Origin: Solanum dulcamara | Lineage: Eukaryota > Streptophyta > Magnoliopsida > Solanales > Solanaceae | DNA: 64,000 nucleotides | Direction: 5' to 3' | Assembly (NCBI RefSeq): GCF_947179165.1 | Contig: NC_077247.1 | Location: 48,466,935 to 48,530,934, forward strand | Shown here: one piece after another, positions 48,931 through 61,951 of the stretch | How positions within the stretch are numbered: position 1 is the first letter of the stretch | Layout of the letters: each line of letters begins with the position of its first letter | Notes under the pieces: model-generated | What the model saw: only the letters and a program-made list of their open reading frames with translations | Told to the model about the DNA's origin: nothing | The model's database searches: none | Program-made: the position numbers and the translations under genes

Positions 48931-50580
48931 TACATACTCCCCTCTCTTGCTATCAAAACTCAAAATACTGAAATTTCTTCTCAAGTTGCCAAACGCATAT
49001 GATACAAGATATTCGTACATTGTTATTCTATCCTTTTTATGTTTTTTAACTGTCAATAAATCACCACTGAGGGAACAATACTTAAGGAAATTTTATTAGG
49101 AAACAGAACTCAAAAAGTTTCTTACTGATATTTGAAATGGCAAGACACCAAGTTTTCCAAAATAATAAGATTGTACTATGTACTATATAATAGAAATGAT
49201 ATTCACAAACTTTAATCAACGACGCCAGAGATTCGGAGGTTAACGACGTTCCTTAGTTAGTCTTCTATAGTCTATACATGTGGGATAAAAATGTTTTCTT
49301 ACAAGTGATTTTTTAGAGATATTTTTAAAAATATTTTGACCCTAACATAGAAATGACGTTCACATACTTTTATATGTTTCCTTCATCTCCTTTGTTCAAT
49401 TCATTGGTTAAACAAATGCTTGTCTTAGGAGATCAAATCACGCAATTCCCTTCCCTTTTCCTCCTTTTTCTTGAAGTTAGAAGGTAGAAAGGAATAAAAG
49501 TTGATCAGTTTAAGTTATTAAAGTATTTATTTAAAATTAGAAAAAGCCACAAACATATGTCTCAATCTGTTAAAAAGTCCAAAATAGACGGCACTTTATC
49601 TGAAAGGTAATTTAATATTGACCTTAAAACGACCTAGTCCCAAGTAGCACTCTCACAAATTCTACTACGTTGGTTATTTATTGTTTGTGTAATCTAAAAT
49701 ATGCCATTACTTTAAGCTGAATATATAGATAAATTTTTAAATTTGTTAATAAATTTCATTCAGACATTCAAACTACCACATGTTTTAATTGAGCACATGA
49801 TAAAATATTTTTTTTAGACATTTACCTCAAATATAATTTTAATAAAACTTTTCTGCATGTTTTCAAACGCTCATTATATAGTTTAGTTAACTTAAAATAT
49901 GTCACTTCTCTTATTTATACACGCTAGCCTCAGTGAGTCAGGAAATCTCAAGTCTATTCCGACCAAGGTTGATGTGTATAATTTAAGTAGGTGGTATATT
50001 TTATAAGAATAAATTACCTAATTACACTCCTTTAATTATCATATTTTTCATTACTCCCATCCATTTAAAAAAATTATAAAAATTCCTTCTTTCCATCCGG
50101 ATACATTAATTCAGTAATCCGGATACAGTAATTCTGATTCATAAATTATCTCTATGTTCAATGTATCATGCTTTACATAAGATCCTAATTAATATATCTG
50201 GATTACTGAATTAATGTATCTGAATTATCATGTTTTTAAGAGATTTTTGTAAATTGAAAAAAAATAAAAAAAAATGATAATTAGCTCTTTACTCTATGTG
50301 ATTTATGTAAGTTTTTTATTTTATAATGTGATTAAATTATCAACACAATTAGCGCTTGAGAACACATACCAACGTTTTAAAAAAAGCTCTAAATAAAAAT
50401 TTATGGGTCATCGACCATTAATTTATTATAGTCAATCTTATTAAGCCATTGTCATTCCAAGTGAGTCAACGTGTAAAACGACCACCGTCCATTATACAAA
50501 GAGTCGGAGTCAGCATGTCATTTTTCTAAACTTTAGGGGTCATTTTATGTTATTAAAAATAACAGTTTTGATCCCCCCAA
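48931..50580. other. Intergenic DNA between KTN80 and the bromodomain gene
   Basis: AT-rich, without a gene. It contains the palindromic MITE at 50010-50311. The right end serves as promoter of the bromodomain gene; no unique TATA box stands out. Confidence 0.55.
50010..50311. mobile_element. Palindromic MITE, copy A
   Basis: This copy is closely related to the sequence at 61636-61951. Sub-terminal arms CGGATACATTAATTCAGTAA (50099) and TTACTGAATTAATGTATCTG (about 50203-50222) are near-perfect complements. The outer ends also mirror each other (TAATTACACTCCTTTAATTA against TGATAATTAGCTCTTTACTC). No coding capacity; the superfamily is unassigned. Confidence 0.65.
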
Positions 50581-50590
50581 AATAAGAAAA

Positions 50591-50724
50591 ATGGCTTCAC
50601 TGTTCGTTCGTCCGCAGAGGGTGAGAGATATTTTCAGGTAAACCAAAATTCTCGAGAAACTCTAAAATTACAGAATACAATTTTCATTGTTTTCTCCATG
50701 TTTTTCTCTTACAGTAACCATTGA
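50591..50724 (+). CDS. Possible spliced upstream ORF in the bromodomain gene leader
   Basis: ATG at 50591 opens MASLFVRPQRVRDIF up to a good donor TTTTCAG/GTAAAC at 50637. Joining to the acceptor CTTACAG at 50714 gives SNH and a TGA at 50722-50724. This would be an 18-residue upstream ORF well before the main ATG at 51064. Alternatively it is simply a leader exon with a chance ATG. Confidence 0.3.
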
Positions 50725-51063
50725 ATATTCATCAATCATTTCCTTTCCTTTTAATAATCAATTCCCATTTTTTTCAAACTTCACACAAATCCGTCAACCC
50801 CTTTTCTCTTCCCTAACAAAACAAAAAATTAACACCAACCCAGAAAAAATCTCAAAAAAAAAAAAAAAAGAATTTTCCAAAAATCAACCTTCCATTTACA
50901 TTTTACGTTTAGAAAACCACCATTCCGGTGATGATGTTTCCCGGTACTTGCTGACGTGCGCCGTTTCAGAAGTTCCAGTGGGCTCGGGTCAAAAAACCGA
51001 AACTTTTTTAGAAATTATCTGAGCCGTCCACGTGGAGGTTCTAGATTGTTTGAGGCCGTTAGG

Positions 51064-54000
51064 ATGGAGACAGAAACAAAGGGGGTGGGGCCCAGGAAGA
51101 TGAATTGGGGTACGTGGGAAGAGCTAATACTTGGTAGCGCTGTTCGCCGGCATGGGACCAGAGACTGGAACGTCGTCGCATCGGAGCTCCGTGCTCGGAC
51201 TTTATATCCTCCCTGCTTTACCCCTGAGGTTTACACTTATTTACAATTACGTGCCACTATCTTATTTATATGATAGCGACAATACTCCTTTTTGTTTATT
51301 TTGGTCTGTTCGTAATCTCCCTATTTTTCTTCCGTTATGAAAGAATTATTCTTTTTTGTCGGATAGTTTATTTTATTTATTTATTTGTTCTTCTGCTTCG
51401 ATTTTCTTATCAGCCTGATTTTGTGGGGCCCAAATCATAGGATAATTAAATAGTATCCATCATTTAAAACTTGTACTAAAGTTAAAATTAAATAAATAAA
51501 TTGAGAAGAGGTTAGTAAATTTCTATTTACAACCACCTTATTTTAAAGATGTCATTTTTTCGAGCCTGAAAAGTAAAGAATATCATATTAGTTGGACGGA
51601 TGGAGTATAAAACAAAGACCTTTTTTTCTCTGTGTGGGTAACTGTCTGTCCCTAGTACTAAAATTCAGTAGATAGAATATACATTTTACAATGCCACTGG
51701 CCAATTAATTATGTGGCAGGAGGAGTTTGGTTGGTACACTGTCAAGGTGGACCAGAATCTGAAGCTTTTGATGTATTGGGACCAGCCAAAACTTTTGTCC
51801 TTATTAATGAATGAACATGTGGCTGCCATATAGAGTGGTGAACCAATGAAAAATGGATTTTTTTTTGCTAGTGGTTTAACGCATTTCATATATCAGTGTT
51901 TCTTGGTTCCCACTACCAATATTTATCTGGTCTTTGCTTCTTTTTTTTTTGTATGTGGTGGTCTGGTCGTGGCTGAACATTTGATAAGACAACTCTGGAT
52001 GATCAAGTTTTATTGTACCATGTTTTCTGAATAAAGTTGTTAGCTTGTATAGCTATGTTGGTCGGACCCTCCACGAATATTATTAAACCTATGTCGAATC
52101 TTCCAAAAACACATAGCTTTTGAAGGATATGAGCGACATTTTTGAAGATTCCTAGCAACATTGTTTTAAAGAAGCTTGATATAGATATATAAGGTCATGA
52201 CTAGTAAGGTTAATTAGGCCCCCTCCCCCCCCCCCCCCCCCAGTCTGCAAAATTATTGCCTTTCTTTTTCCCTTTCCTCTTGATCAGTTGATCTTAAGAG
52301 TAGAATTCTTCTGCAAGATATGTGATTGATTTAGACATGAAAGTCTCTTTGACCTTCTTGGCAAAATTCTCTGTGGAGTAATGGAGTTTTAAAAATCAAA
52401 ATTTTAATATGGGAAAAGCTGATCACAAATCACTGAAGCATAGCTTGTAATGCTTTATCACTTTCTAATGGACAAAACTAATGATTGCAAGATTTCTCTG
52501 ACGCGACTGAGTTGATTCTAGCATTTAAGTACTTAGATTATTTGATATTGAGGACCATAGACATCACAAGATCATTGGTTCTCAGTCATAATTTTCTCAT
52601 ATGTTGTTGATTTGTATTTGGATGCAACTAGCTGTAAAATGAGATATTGGCACATTTGAGCAGTTTCCTTCGTATCTTGAATAGCAAGAGCTTAGGATGA
52701 TAAATATCTTGCTAACTATGTAAATGCACTAACCAGAGATAAGGAATCCATGAGGTATACTAATTTCTTTCATCATTGTAGTGCTCTGCTGACCTATGAC
52801 TAGCCAATACATTTTCTATAACAGATTAACTTCAATGTCTTTTCTTGACTGTGAGTTTTCCATGCTCAAGTTTGCCATACCTTTAACCATACTCTACGAT
52901 ATGCTAATTTGAGTCATCGACGAATAACTTCAATTGCAGGCCTGCAAAGCCAGGTATGAGGAGTTACGTAAGCGCTACTCTGGATGCACGTGAGTCAAGT
53001 TCTTCAATATCATGACCTTATTTGTTTATTAATGAGTTAGTTACCATGGAAGTTATGGCTTTTGACACATATATGAGTTTTATTTCTATCTTATGTACGG
53101 AATACACAGTTCACTGGGCTATTTTATCTTGCCTTTAGCTTTGGAATGAATTCATGGTTTCCATTTAGTTACTGTAAATTGAGTTTATAGGATGTCATCC
53201 TTGCCCTAACTAGTGTCTTACTTCTTTAACCTTCTTTTGGCCAGTGCTTGGTTTGAAGAGTTGCGGAAGCGACGAGTCGAAGAATTGAAGCGGGAATTGG
53301 TGAGATCTGAGAGCTCCATTGGGTTAGTAAATGTGTTGCTTCCTGTTTAAAGTTGATAAGCAAACACTAGCTAATAAATCATGTCATCAATGAATCTGAT
53401 GTTTTGTCACTTTTTCATGCATCTGAGTGACATAAAAATCCTGTTTCATGTGCCAAGCGGTTAATACATGCTATCAGTACTGCTGCCTCAAGTCTCTGGT
53501 TTCCTTAGTTATCTGTTTCCTTTAAGTAACTCTGTGATTCCCATATTTTTTTTCGATGTTTATTGTCAGGTCTCTTGAGTCCAAAATTGAAAGGCTAAAG
53601 GCTGAGAGAGAGCGATCTGGTCAGATAGACCATGGTTTGAGTCACACTGAATCTCCTGCTCCTCTGACAAAATCAGAAGATATCGAGTCTTCTGTGAAGG
53701 AAGAAGCAAAGGATGGGTTATCTGCTGGCAGCTTCACTCTTGATATTAGAACAAATGGGTCCCCGGAGTCTCAGGTTCCCACCATACCCTCAGCTACAGA
53801 GACAGTTGTAAAGCTAGAACTTTCAGAGTCTTGGGGACGGGACAAAGCTCCAAGTACAAGCAAGGTTCCAGAGGCTGCCAATGGAAATGGAGGGGCTGTG
53901 AGGAAGAGAAGAGGTAAGAGGAAAAGAAAAGACACCGTTTGGGATGCCAAAGAAGGGAACATTGAGGACAGTGACAATGTATGTTCAACGAGTCACGCCT

Positions 54001-54773
54001 CCACTTCTCACTGTAAAGAAGTACTAACCAGTTGTGATCAGAGTATTAGACGTTCTGCTGTAAGCGATCATAGAGTAGGTTTATCTAGGTTTAGGAATGA
54101 TGACTTGATGAGGATTTTCAATTCTATTACAAAACACGAAGCTGCTATGGTCTTCAGGCATCGTCTTGATAGTCAGAAGAGAGCAAGATACAAGAAAATG
54201 ATAAGGCGTCATATGGATATCGAAACAGCAAGATCAAGATTAGCCAATTGGTCCATCAAAACACCAGGTGAACTCTTCAGAGATTTCCTTTTACTAGCCA
54301 ACAATGCCATGGTATTTTACTCGAAGAGAACGAGAGAATACAAAGCAGCAATAGCCCTAAGAGACATTGTCACTAGAGCATATCGGGAACATTACAAAGG
54401 CTCTTACCACAAAGCTACATCATCCCTCCTTCCATTGCCAGTAATTGGTAATCCACCTGGGAAGCCACGAAGTGTTCGCCCTCGTCCTTCTAAAGACAAA
54501 CTTCAAGCCAAATATGGCAACAATGTCTTTGCTGGGACACTAGGAAGACAGAATCATAAACCAGGTGATGTTGATTGTAAGGTACCATTGCAATCTGTCT
54601 TATCAGCTAAGAAGGGCTTCAAGAGGCCTGGAAAAATCAAGAGTGGATCGACTATCGAGATTGTCAATCCACAAACTAAAGTACAAGCTAAGGAATCCTT
54701 ACAGCATAATATTAAGGTTAAAAAGGACCATCGAGTTAAGCCTGTAACCAGGAAGAGGACTCGGCAAAAGTGA
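51064..54773 (+). CDS. SANT/Myb-like and bromodomain protein
   Basis: Nuclear chromatin protein predicted to read acetylated histones. Exons: 51064-51228, 52940-52989, 53245-53322, 53570-54773 (498 aa). Order: a SANT/Myb-like domain (about 13-72: WGTWEELILGSAVRRHG, DWNVVASEL, CKARYEEL), a coiled coil (about 75-115, WFEELRKRRVEELKREL), an acidic Ser-rich spacer, a strong nuclear signal (KRRGKRKRKD, about 209-218), a bromodomain (about 273-373), and a basic tail ending RKRTRQK. The first coding exon ends at CCTGAG/GTTTAC; this and the other junctions keep frame and give the family's usual order. SANT plus coiled coil plus bromodomain recalls BRD8 of the animal NuA4/TIP60 complex and a small Arabidopsis group that includes At2g44430 (from memory). 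Membership of an acetyltransferase or remodelling complex is an inference. Confidence 0.85.
51229..52939 (+). other. Intron 1 of the bromodomain gene
   Basis: A 1.7-kb intron within the SANT domain. It contains an uninterrupted C-rich run at about 52221-52242 and otherwise AT-rich sequence. No transposon is clearly bounded. Confidence 0.6.
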
Positions 54774-57700
54774 TTTGTTGATTCCATGATCCTTTGATTA
54801 CTTCAGCTTCCCCTCTTTTTTGGTATAGAAATTCTCTGTGTATCATATTTCAAATTTGTGTTGCCATTTTGCACTTGGCGAAGATCTTGATAGAGGAGAA
54901 ATACAGGTGTAATACAATACTAATTAAGTTGTCGATAATCAGTTTCAAATTTGTTTCCTATAAATGTGTAACGTGCCCAAAGTGATGTGATCTTCACATT
55001 TTAGGCCAAAATGGATGTGAACAGAACATCTACCAAAGCCTTTTGCAATTAAGATAATTTTACTTTGTCTTACGACAAGTCATCTTGGGTAATTGATTTG
55101 TTTAACAATTACTACGCTTCAGTCTTAAACTAATTTGTGAATTTCATTTTGCAAATTAAGAGCTTTCTTTAACCATTCTATGACTCATTTCCTGATCCGA
55201 AATTAGGAAGGCTTAATTTCCCAAGATGGAGAATTGTTCCTGGCCTATATTTTCATCGGGCCCTATTAAATTCTTGCTAAAAAGGTCTTGTAAAATAAGA
55301 AGCCCAATAATTGTGTCGTTATGGCTGTGAAGAGGAGCTGTCAATGGGTTCTTTTTTGCAGTTTTGTCCCTATTTTGGGTTGGTTTTTAATTTGTCCTCC
55401 TGGTAAAAAATAACTTTTTCGCCAAATATTAATTTATATTTTTGTATCATAATATCCGACAAATTATGACTTCAATTTCTAGACTCGGGTGTGTTGTGAA
55501 CGTAAGCCCAGCTAGTGCGGGCGTAAATTTAAAAGAGACAACCCATGTGTTGTGCAATGTGTTTTGGAGTCCTTGTAGGCTTCCTTAAATTTATGTTTGG
55601 CAGCCTTCTTCTACAACACAAAAATCACCTAAATACTACTACTTCCATTAATTTGACCAGATTTTGTGGTTAGCCTAATCAAAAAACATGCCAACATCAA
55701 CTAACACATAATTGATTAAATAATTGGTGATCGATAAAATAGATAAATAAATAAAGAACTAACCCAATAGGCAATAGACAAACTCCTTATGCTAATTGAT
55801 TAACTAATTGGTGACAGAGAACAAGGAATAAGTTACATATTTTAAAGAAAGGTTCCATTGGTTAACTAGTTCCACATGTCAAGAATCAAGATCAATTTAT
55901 AACAGTTTAGATCTTTAAAAAAAATTGATACAAGATTGTGACTCAAGAAGGGTTAGCGCGTAATGCTTACATTAAATTAATAAACGTGTGATATGTGTTT
56001 TTATATAAAGTTTTCTATTACTTATATATGCTTATTAAATCACTTAATCATATTAAGCTCATGTAGTTTGGCATAAATAATAATAACTTATTCGCGTTTA
56101 CATCAAATCATACTAATTTATTTTGATTATGATTTATTAAAGTGAAAATGTGTATTAGTTAATTGAAACTAGTTAAGATAAAGTGGGGACCAGTTGAACA
56201 ATGTAGAAATCAGACACCTAACAACAATTTGTTTTTCCACATGCACAATATTTTACTAAATATAATTATTCTACATAGGGTTAGTACGCCAATCTTTCCC
56301 TAATTCTAGGAGACTGCTGACAACACACTTTGCCTATTTTTTCCTTTGTTTTGTTTGGCCGCATCACATGGTTTAACAAAAAATTGGAAAAATTACACAA
56401 TATTGATTATTCAATTATTGAGATTTTACTCCCTTTTTTTCAATTAATCTAATATTCAAAATTTACTAATTCAATTAATTCGAATTCAAGTTGAAAAGGT
56501 TATTTTTGTGATTCGAATTAGAACATCTTCGTGATTTAACTATTATTTTTTTGCTTAGATGATCAAACAATTTCTTAATAGTAATTGTTATAGAGGTGCC
56601 AACAACTTCATGAACAAAACATCATCAATTCACATTAATAAATATAAATAAATAAATAATTAGAGAAATAAACCGGCCCCACGACACCGTAGTTGGAGTC
56701 TGGAAAGAGAATATGGAACAAAGATAGATAATTAATTAGTATTAAATAAAAGCATCCCTTAGTTTAATTTTAAAAGGGAAACACTATGTCAGAGATCAAC
56801 TTAACTTTAGATCTTCAATTGTTTTTTAATTAATTATTGAGAAAAAAATACTTGGATTATAATTATTGGGTGTCTAGTTGCTATTGGTCCAAATGTATTA
56901 AAATTATTGGAGATGAATTGATTTTATTTTCTTGACGACAAGGAGTTAATTCTCTCACTTCTTCCCATCATAATTTTTAAGAAAAATAATACTCTATTAA
57001 AATTGAGGCACATATCACGGAAATATTTTAAACAAACTAAAAAGATATAAACGTACCCTCCAAACCTAGGATTTTGTTATTAGCTGTAAAAATTTAAAAA
57101 AAGGATGTTCTTGACTTGATTAAATAATACTTATGAGTATGTGTGATCATTTAAAACTGTAGTTTTTAAGGTTGATTGTTATATTATTGGTTTTTTTTAA
57201 TAGTGTTCAATATTTATTTTTGATTCTCATTAATTCAAATTCATTTCGAAAAAAGTCTCATTTTGGGATAATGCTTCCTAAGATGATTTTATTCTCAAAA
57301 CTCAAAATCCAAAATCTCTTATGTATAATAAAAATATACCGTAAAACCTCTGTAGATGCATATGCTTGAGACCGAAAAAATATATTCATTTATTGAGATT
57401 ATTAATTTATCGATAAATGCATAAAATATTTATTTATCAATAAATAAATATTTATTATTTTAGAGAGTATTTTGTAGTATGTGTCATAAGAAAGAAAAAA
57501 AATATTTGAATTAAGAATTTTAAAAGTTTAAATCTAGAAAACTAAAAATTATAGTTTTTGCATATTTATTATTTAAATCTAAGAAAACTAAACAAATGTA
57601 GTAAAGATTAATGTTTCTAATTGTATTCAAGTATATAGAATATGAAGAGATTTTATATTAACTATAAAAGAAAAAAGCTACATGTTTAAAAATCATAATT

Positions 57701-58355
57701 CAAGTATAATATCTTCTCAGCATTTGAAAGACGTACAAAAATTATCTTTACCAATAAAATAAGAAACGCAATATATGAGCATAAGAAGGAGAATCCAACT
57801 ATTAGCCAAAAGATTTGCAAGCATGGTGAAATAAAAGTTTGATTTGACTATTAGTCAATCAACAATATCGCACACTCTTAAAACGTCGTCAGAGTATTTG
57901 TCAAATGAGATGAAAAATAGTTAAGGATAAGATTATTTTTGGTTTTGGTGGGAAGAAAAAACAATCAACTATAGAATCATATTTTAAAAAGAAATAGTTA
58001 TTGATCTAGTATTGTTGACTAATTAAATATATATAAATTCTTGATGTATTCTAGTAATTATTACTTTATATTTTTTCTGGGCCTTTAATACTTTATTTTT
58101 AATTATCATCTAATATATTTAACGAGAATATTACTTTAATATAACTAACTCAAGTCGGAATCGAAGAAAAATATTCATTTAGCATGATTATTGCCATCGT
58201 AGTTCTTCCATGGTGTATTGTTCATCCATATAGGGACCCTTCGGAATGTGTTACCCTTTTTTTTGCCTCTTGTGTTTTGAAGTTAAACCGATCAAAATAT
58301 AAAATAGCTGGTACTTATAAATTATCAGTTGACAACATTGTATAGGTAATAAATA

Positions 58356-58657
58356 CTTCCTCTATTCCATATTAAGTGGATTTTTGAGAGATTTTTTATT
58401 ATTCAAAATAATTGAATTGTTCAAAATTCATGATAGATATTTGAAACTTTTTTCATAATTGTCCTTTCATTTATTGAAGTTTTATATTTTTTAGAAGATA
58501 AAACACAGTACTTGCAAAGTTATATTTATGATTTTACAAAGGGATATGATTTTACAAAGGGCAGCAGTGAAAAATACTATTCAAATTATGTCCTTAAATA
58601 TTTTTTTTAATATGTGTACATTGACTCACAAATTCACTTAATATGAAATGGAATGAA
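58356..58657. mobile_element. Stowaway-type MITE
   Basis: A 302-bp element with TA on both sides (58354-58355 and 58658-58659). The ends CTTCCTCTATTCCATATTAA and the complement of TTAATATGAAATGGAATGAA form an imperfect inverted repeat of about 30 bp. Internally GGATATGATTTTACAAAGGG is partly duplicated. No coding capacity. Confidence 0.65.
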
Positions 58658-58825
58658 TACTTGTTTTCGAACTGTAATGTAGTGGCAATTACGACATGAA
58701 TGCATTTTGGCAATTTAATGAGAAACTTAGAGGGGAAAGAGAGGTGATTAGATTTACCATCAACGCATCTAATTTTCAATTAATTAGAATATGTGTTTTT
58801 GGTCCTTTATGTATGAAATATGTTA

Positions 58826-59077
58826 CTTCCTCCATCCATCTTTACTTGTTCACTATACTAAAAATAGATGTCTAATAATACTTGTCCAATTTTCAAAATC
58901 AAAAGATAATTTTACTTAGTTCTTAATTTATCTTTATCATTAATTAGTAGTCATTAAGTCAAGAGATTGTATTTATTATATTCAAAGAGTGATGTGGTAA
59001 AATTACCCTTCTATTTATAGTTTTTTAAAAAATGTGCAAAGTCAATAGTGGATAAATATTGCTGGACGGAGGGAGCA
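58826..59077. mobile_element. Stowaway-type MITE
   Basis: A 252-bp element with TA on both sides (58824-58825 and 59078-59079). The left end CTTCCTCCATCCATCTTTAC and the right end GGACGGAGGGAGCA (complement TGCTCCCTCCGTCC) are the classic Stowaway CTCCCTCCGTCC type. It lies less than 170 bp from the MITE at 58356-58657. Confidence 0.75.
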
Positions 59078-61635
59078 TATTTGAAATGTTTTAGAAGTAT
59101 ATTAGTTATTACCCTCAACCCGATGTGGAATTCCCAAGATCATACTTGCGGTATTACGAAAACACGTAAGGGCAAAGTCTAACACGAGCTTTAACATAAT
59201 ATATGAATAATTAAACAGTGGAACATATAATAATTATCAAATTTTGTTAATATTCATAAGTAAGGAAATCAAAAATGCACGTTTCAAGTAATTGAAGGTT
59301 AAACACGATTATTCAGGTACTACAAGAACTAAAATTAAAGTTTAACAATAATTGAAGGATCAATGTGTTATCATCCCACCCCTATCCCCACTCCCCCACT
59401 CCACCCCAAAAAAAAAAGTAGAAGAAGAAGAAGAAGATAACCTAACCCAAAATACCAAGGGTAGCATATTAGGTAGGTGGTTCAATTTTTTTTTAAAAAA
59501 ACACAATGGTGTTAGGTCTAATAATTGCAAAGGAAAAGAATAAAACCAAATAAATCTTTGTTCCGACCAAAATCTCTTTTCACAAGACTCAAAAGCCTTG
59601 TTAATACACTTTTCTCATGTGCCCACCAACCCCCAAAACAATGAAAATAAACAAGAAAACAAATAATAGGGCCTATATAATAAGGAGAAAAAGAAGATAG
59701 ATTGAAATAATATTCGATCTCACCAATAGTATTTGTCTCATATTAAATCTCAACAATTAAATTAATTACAATAAGCACTTGAATAGTTTGATACGATGAA
59801 AAATGTATTTACATAAAATGTTTTCTATGAATGAAATTATATAAAACATTGATCGTGTGAATTATTGAAAAATAAAGTATTTTCACTAACAAAGAACTAA
59901 TAACTTTTCAGATGTAGTTATAAGCAAAAATCATTATTCTTTTAAAAATCCAAATTATTATCACCCATTAGTTCAATCAATATCAAAACATTATTATTAA
60001 TTTTTAATACTGAAATAAAACATCAAAAAATACTATCTTCTATCTCTTTATAACCTTACACCATTGTGAATTATTACTATATGTAAAATGCTTATATATG
60101 GTATGAAGAAGCATAAAGTCCAAAATTGCATAATGAAAAGTCACAAGTATTGTACATGCACCCACACGCCTTCAAATTCAATTTCAATTCACATGATTTA
60201 TGTAGTGTTTCAACTATATGCCATGTCATTTCACTATATAGCTACCTAGATTTTGCTAATCTACTCTTTTTTTTTAATTCTTTTTTCCTTGATTTCATAT
60301 TTCACTTCTACACAAGTCATGCCATTTTCACTTAATGCAGGATTGTAAATTGTGAATTAATAATTCATTTTTAATTCGAGCTTATACTAATTAGTTAATT
60401 TAGAAAAAAAACGTGTGTAACACATTCAAGATCCAACCGCAACATATTATCTATATGAGTTAATAAGTGACTTTATTAGCAACACGAAAATTCAATCAGG
60501 TATTTACTAGTTAAGATAAAGGAGAAAATATTACTTATGTCACTATAATCTTACAAAATACAAATACATTATCAATTTCAGTGGCATACTTTTCACTATC
60601 TATTTTTATCAATTCATTAATCTTGAGCAGCAAGATTAGAAAAGGAAAACATTTTTTTTTTGCAATCATTTAAAGTTGAATGTCAAATATAAATTAGGTG
60701 CAGAAGTGAACTAATCCAAGACAATATAGTAGTTTTTTTTCTGGACCCCCAAAAAATAAAAAATCCAAATTGTTGAAATATTTCACAAAAATAAGGACCA
60801 CGTGGCAATAACAAAGAAGCCAATTTTTTTTTTTCAACAGCATTGTCTACCTAACTACTCCTACGTCTGTCTGTATAGATAACTATATATGGAGGGACAT
60901 AAAGATTCAATTAATACGGTAATTAATTCTGATTTTGCTATTCTCTCTCTCTATATATATAATTATGAAACTATTTTTAGAAAAAAATCAAACACCAAAT
61001 AATTGTAACTAGTATTTATTTTTTCATTATTCTGAATGTATATAATTTGTTTTGATTTAAAAACAGTACTAATAAGTATAAGTTTAAACAAAATATTGTA
61101 GAAAATCCTAATACTTACATGATTTCGTTTTACACAGGAAATGGAAGAAGGATTACAAAGTCAAAAATCGAAACTTATCGACAATGTGAAAAATAAGATA
61201 AATAATCAATTGAACTACAAAAATTTTCTAATAGAGTCTAAGTGTGTACACGGTATTTCAAAAACGTTTGAATCAAAATATGACTTTCAAATTAAGTTCC
61301 GAAATAGTGAATGATGCCAAAGGACAAATGTTGAAAGGTATGGCAACATATTTGCCCCTATATATAATGCATTTAGAACAAATAGATAGCTGTATCAGGA
61401 GAAAAATGCATTTAAATGTATGATTTGGGAAATTAGGACGATATAATTTATGATTTTAAATTATTAAGTTCTATTTACTCTCCTTATAAGTAGCACACCT
61501 TATTGATTAGGGATGCCAAACACAATTAATAACTCCAAAAAAGGTTTCCATTTTGAGAAATGTTTCCTTAAATCTCTCACACACAACAAAAAGGTTTCAC
61601 TTTGTGTATCGTAACTTGGTGAAATATTTTAGGAA

Positions 61636-61951
61636 AAAATATTTAATTACACTACTTTATTTATCATGTTTTTAATTACTCTCATTCATTTTTAAAAAAT
61701 TCAAAAAAAAATTCTTTTCACCCGGATACATTAATTCAATAATTCGGATACATTAATTCTGATTCGTAAATTATCTCTACGTTCAATGTATCATGCTTTA
61801 AATATTACATGTTGATACATATAATCCTAATTAATGTATCCGGATTACTGAATTAATGTATTCGAATTATCATGTTTTTAAGGAATTTCTGTAAATTAAA
61901 AAAGAATATGAAAAATAGTAATTAGCCTTTTACATTATATAATTTATGTAA
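61636..61951. mobile_element. Palindromic MITE, copy B
   Basis: Second copy of the element at 50010-50311, in the same orientation, with the shared blocks TAAATTATCTCTACGTTCAA, TGTATCATGCTTTA and ATTATCATGTTTTTAAG. The arms CGGATACATTAATTCAATAA (about 61723) and TTACTGAATTAATGTATTCG (about 61845) are complementary. Copy B has an extra short stretch (near 61802-61820) in the loop. Confidence 0.65.
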
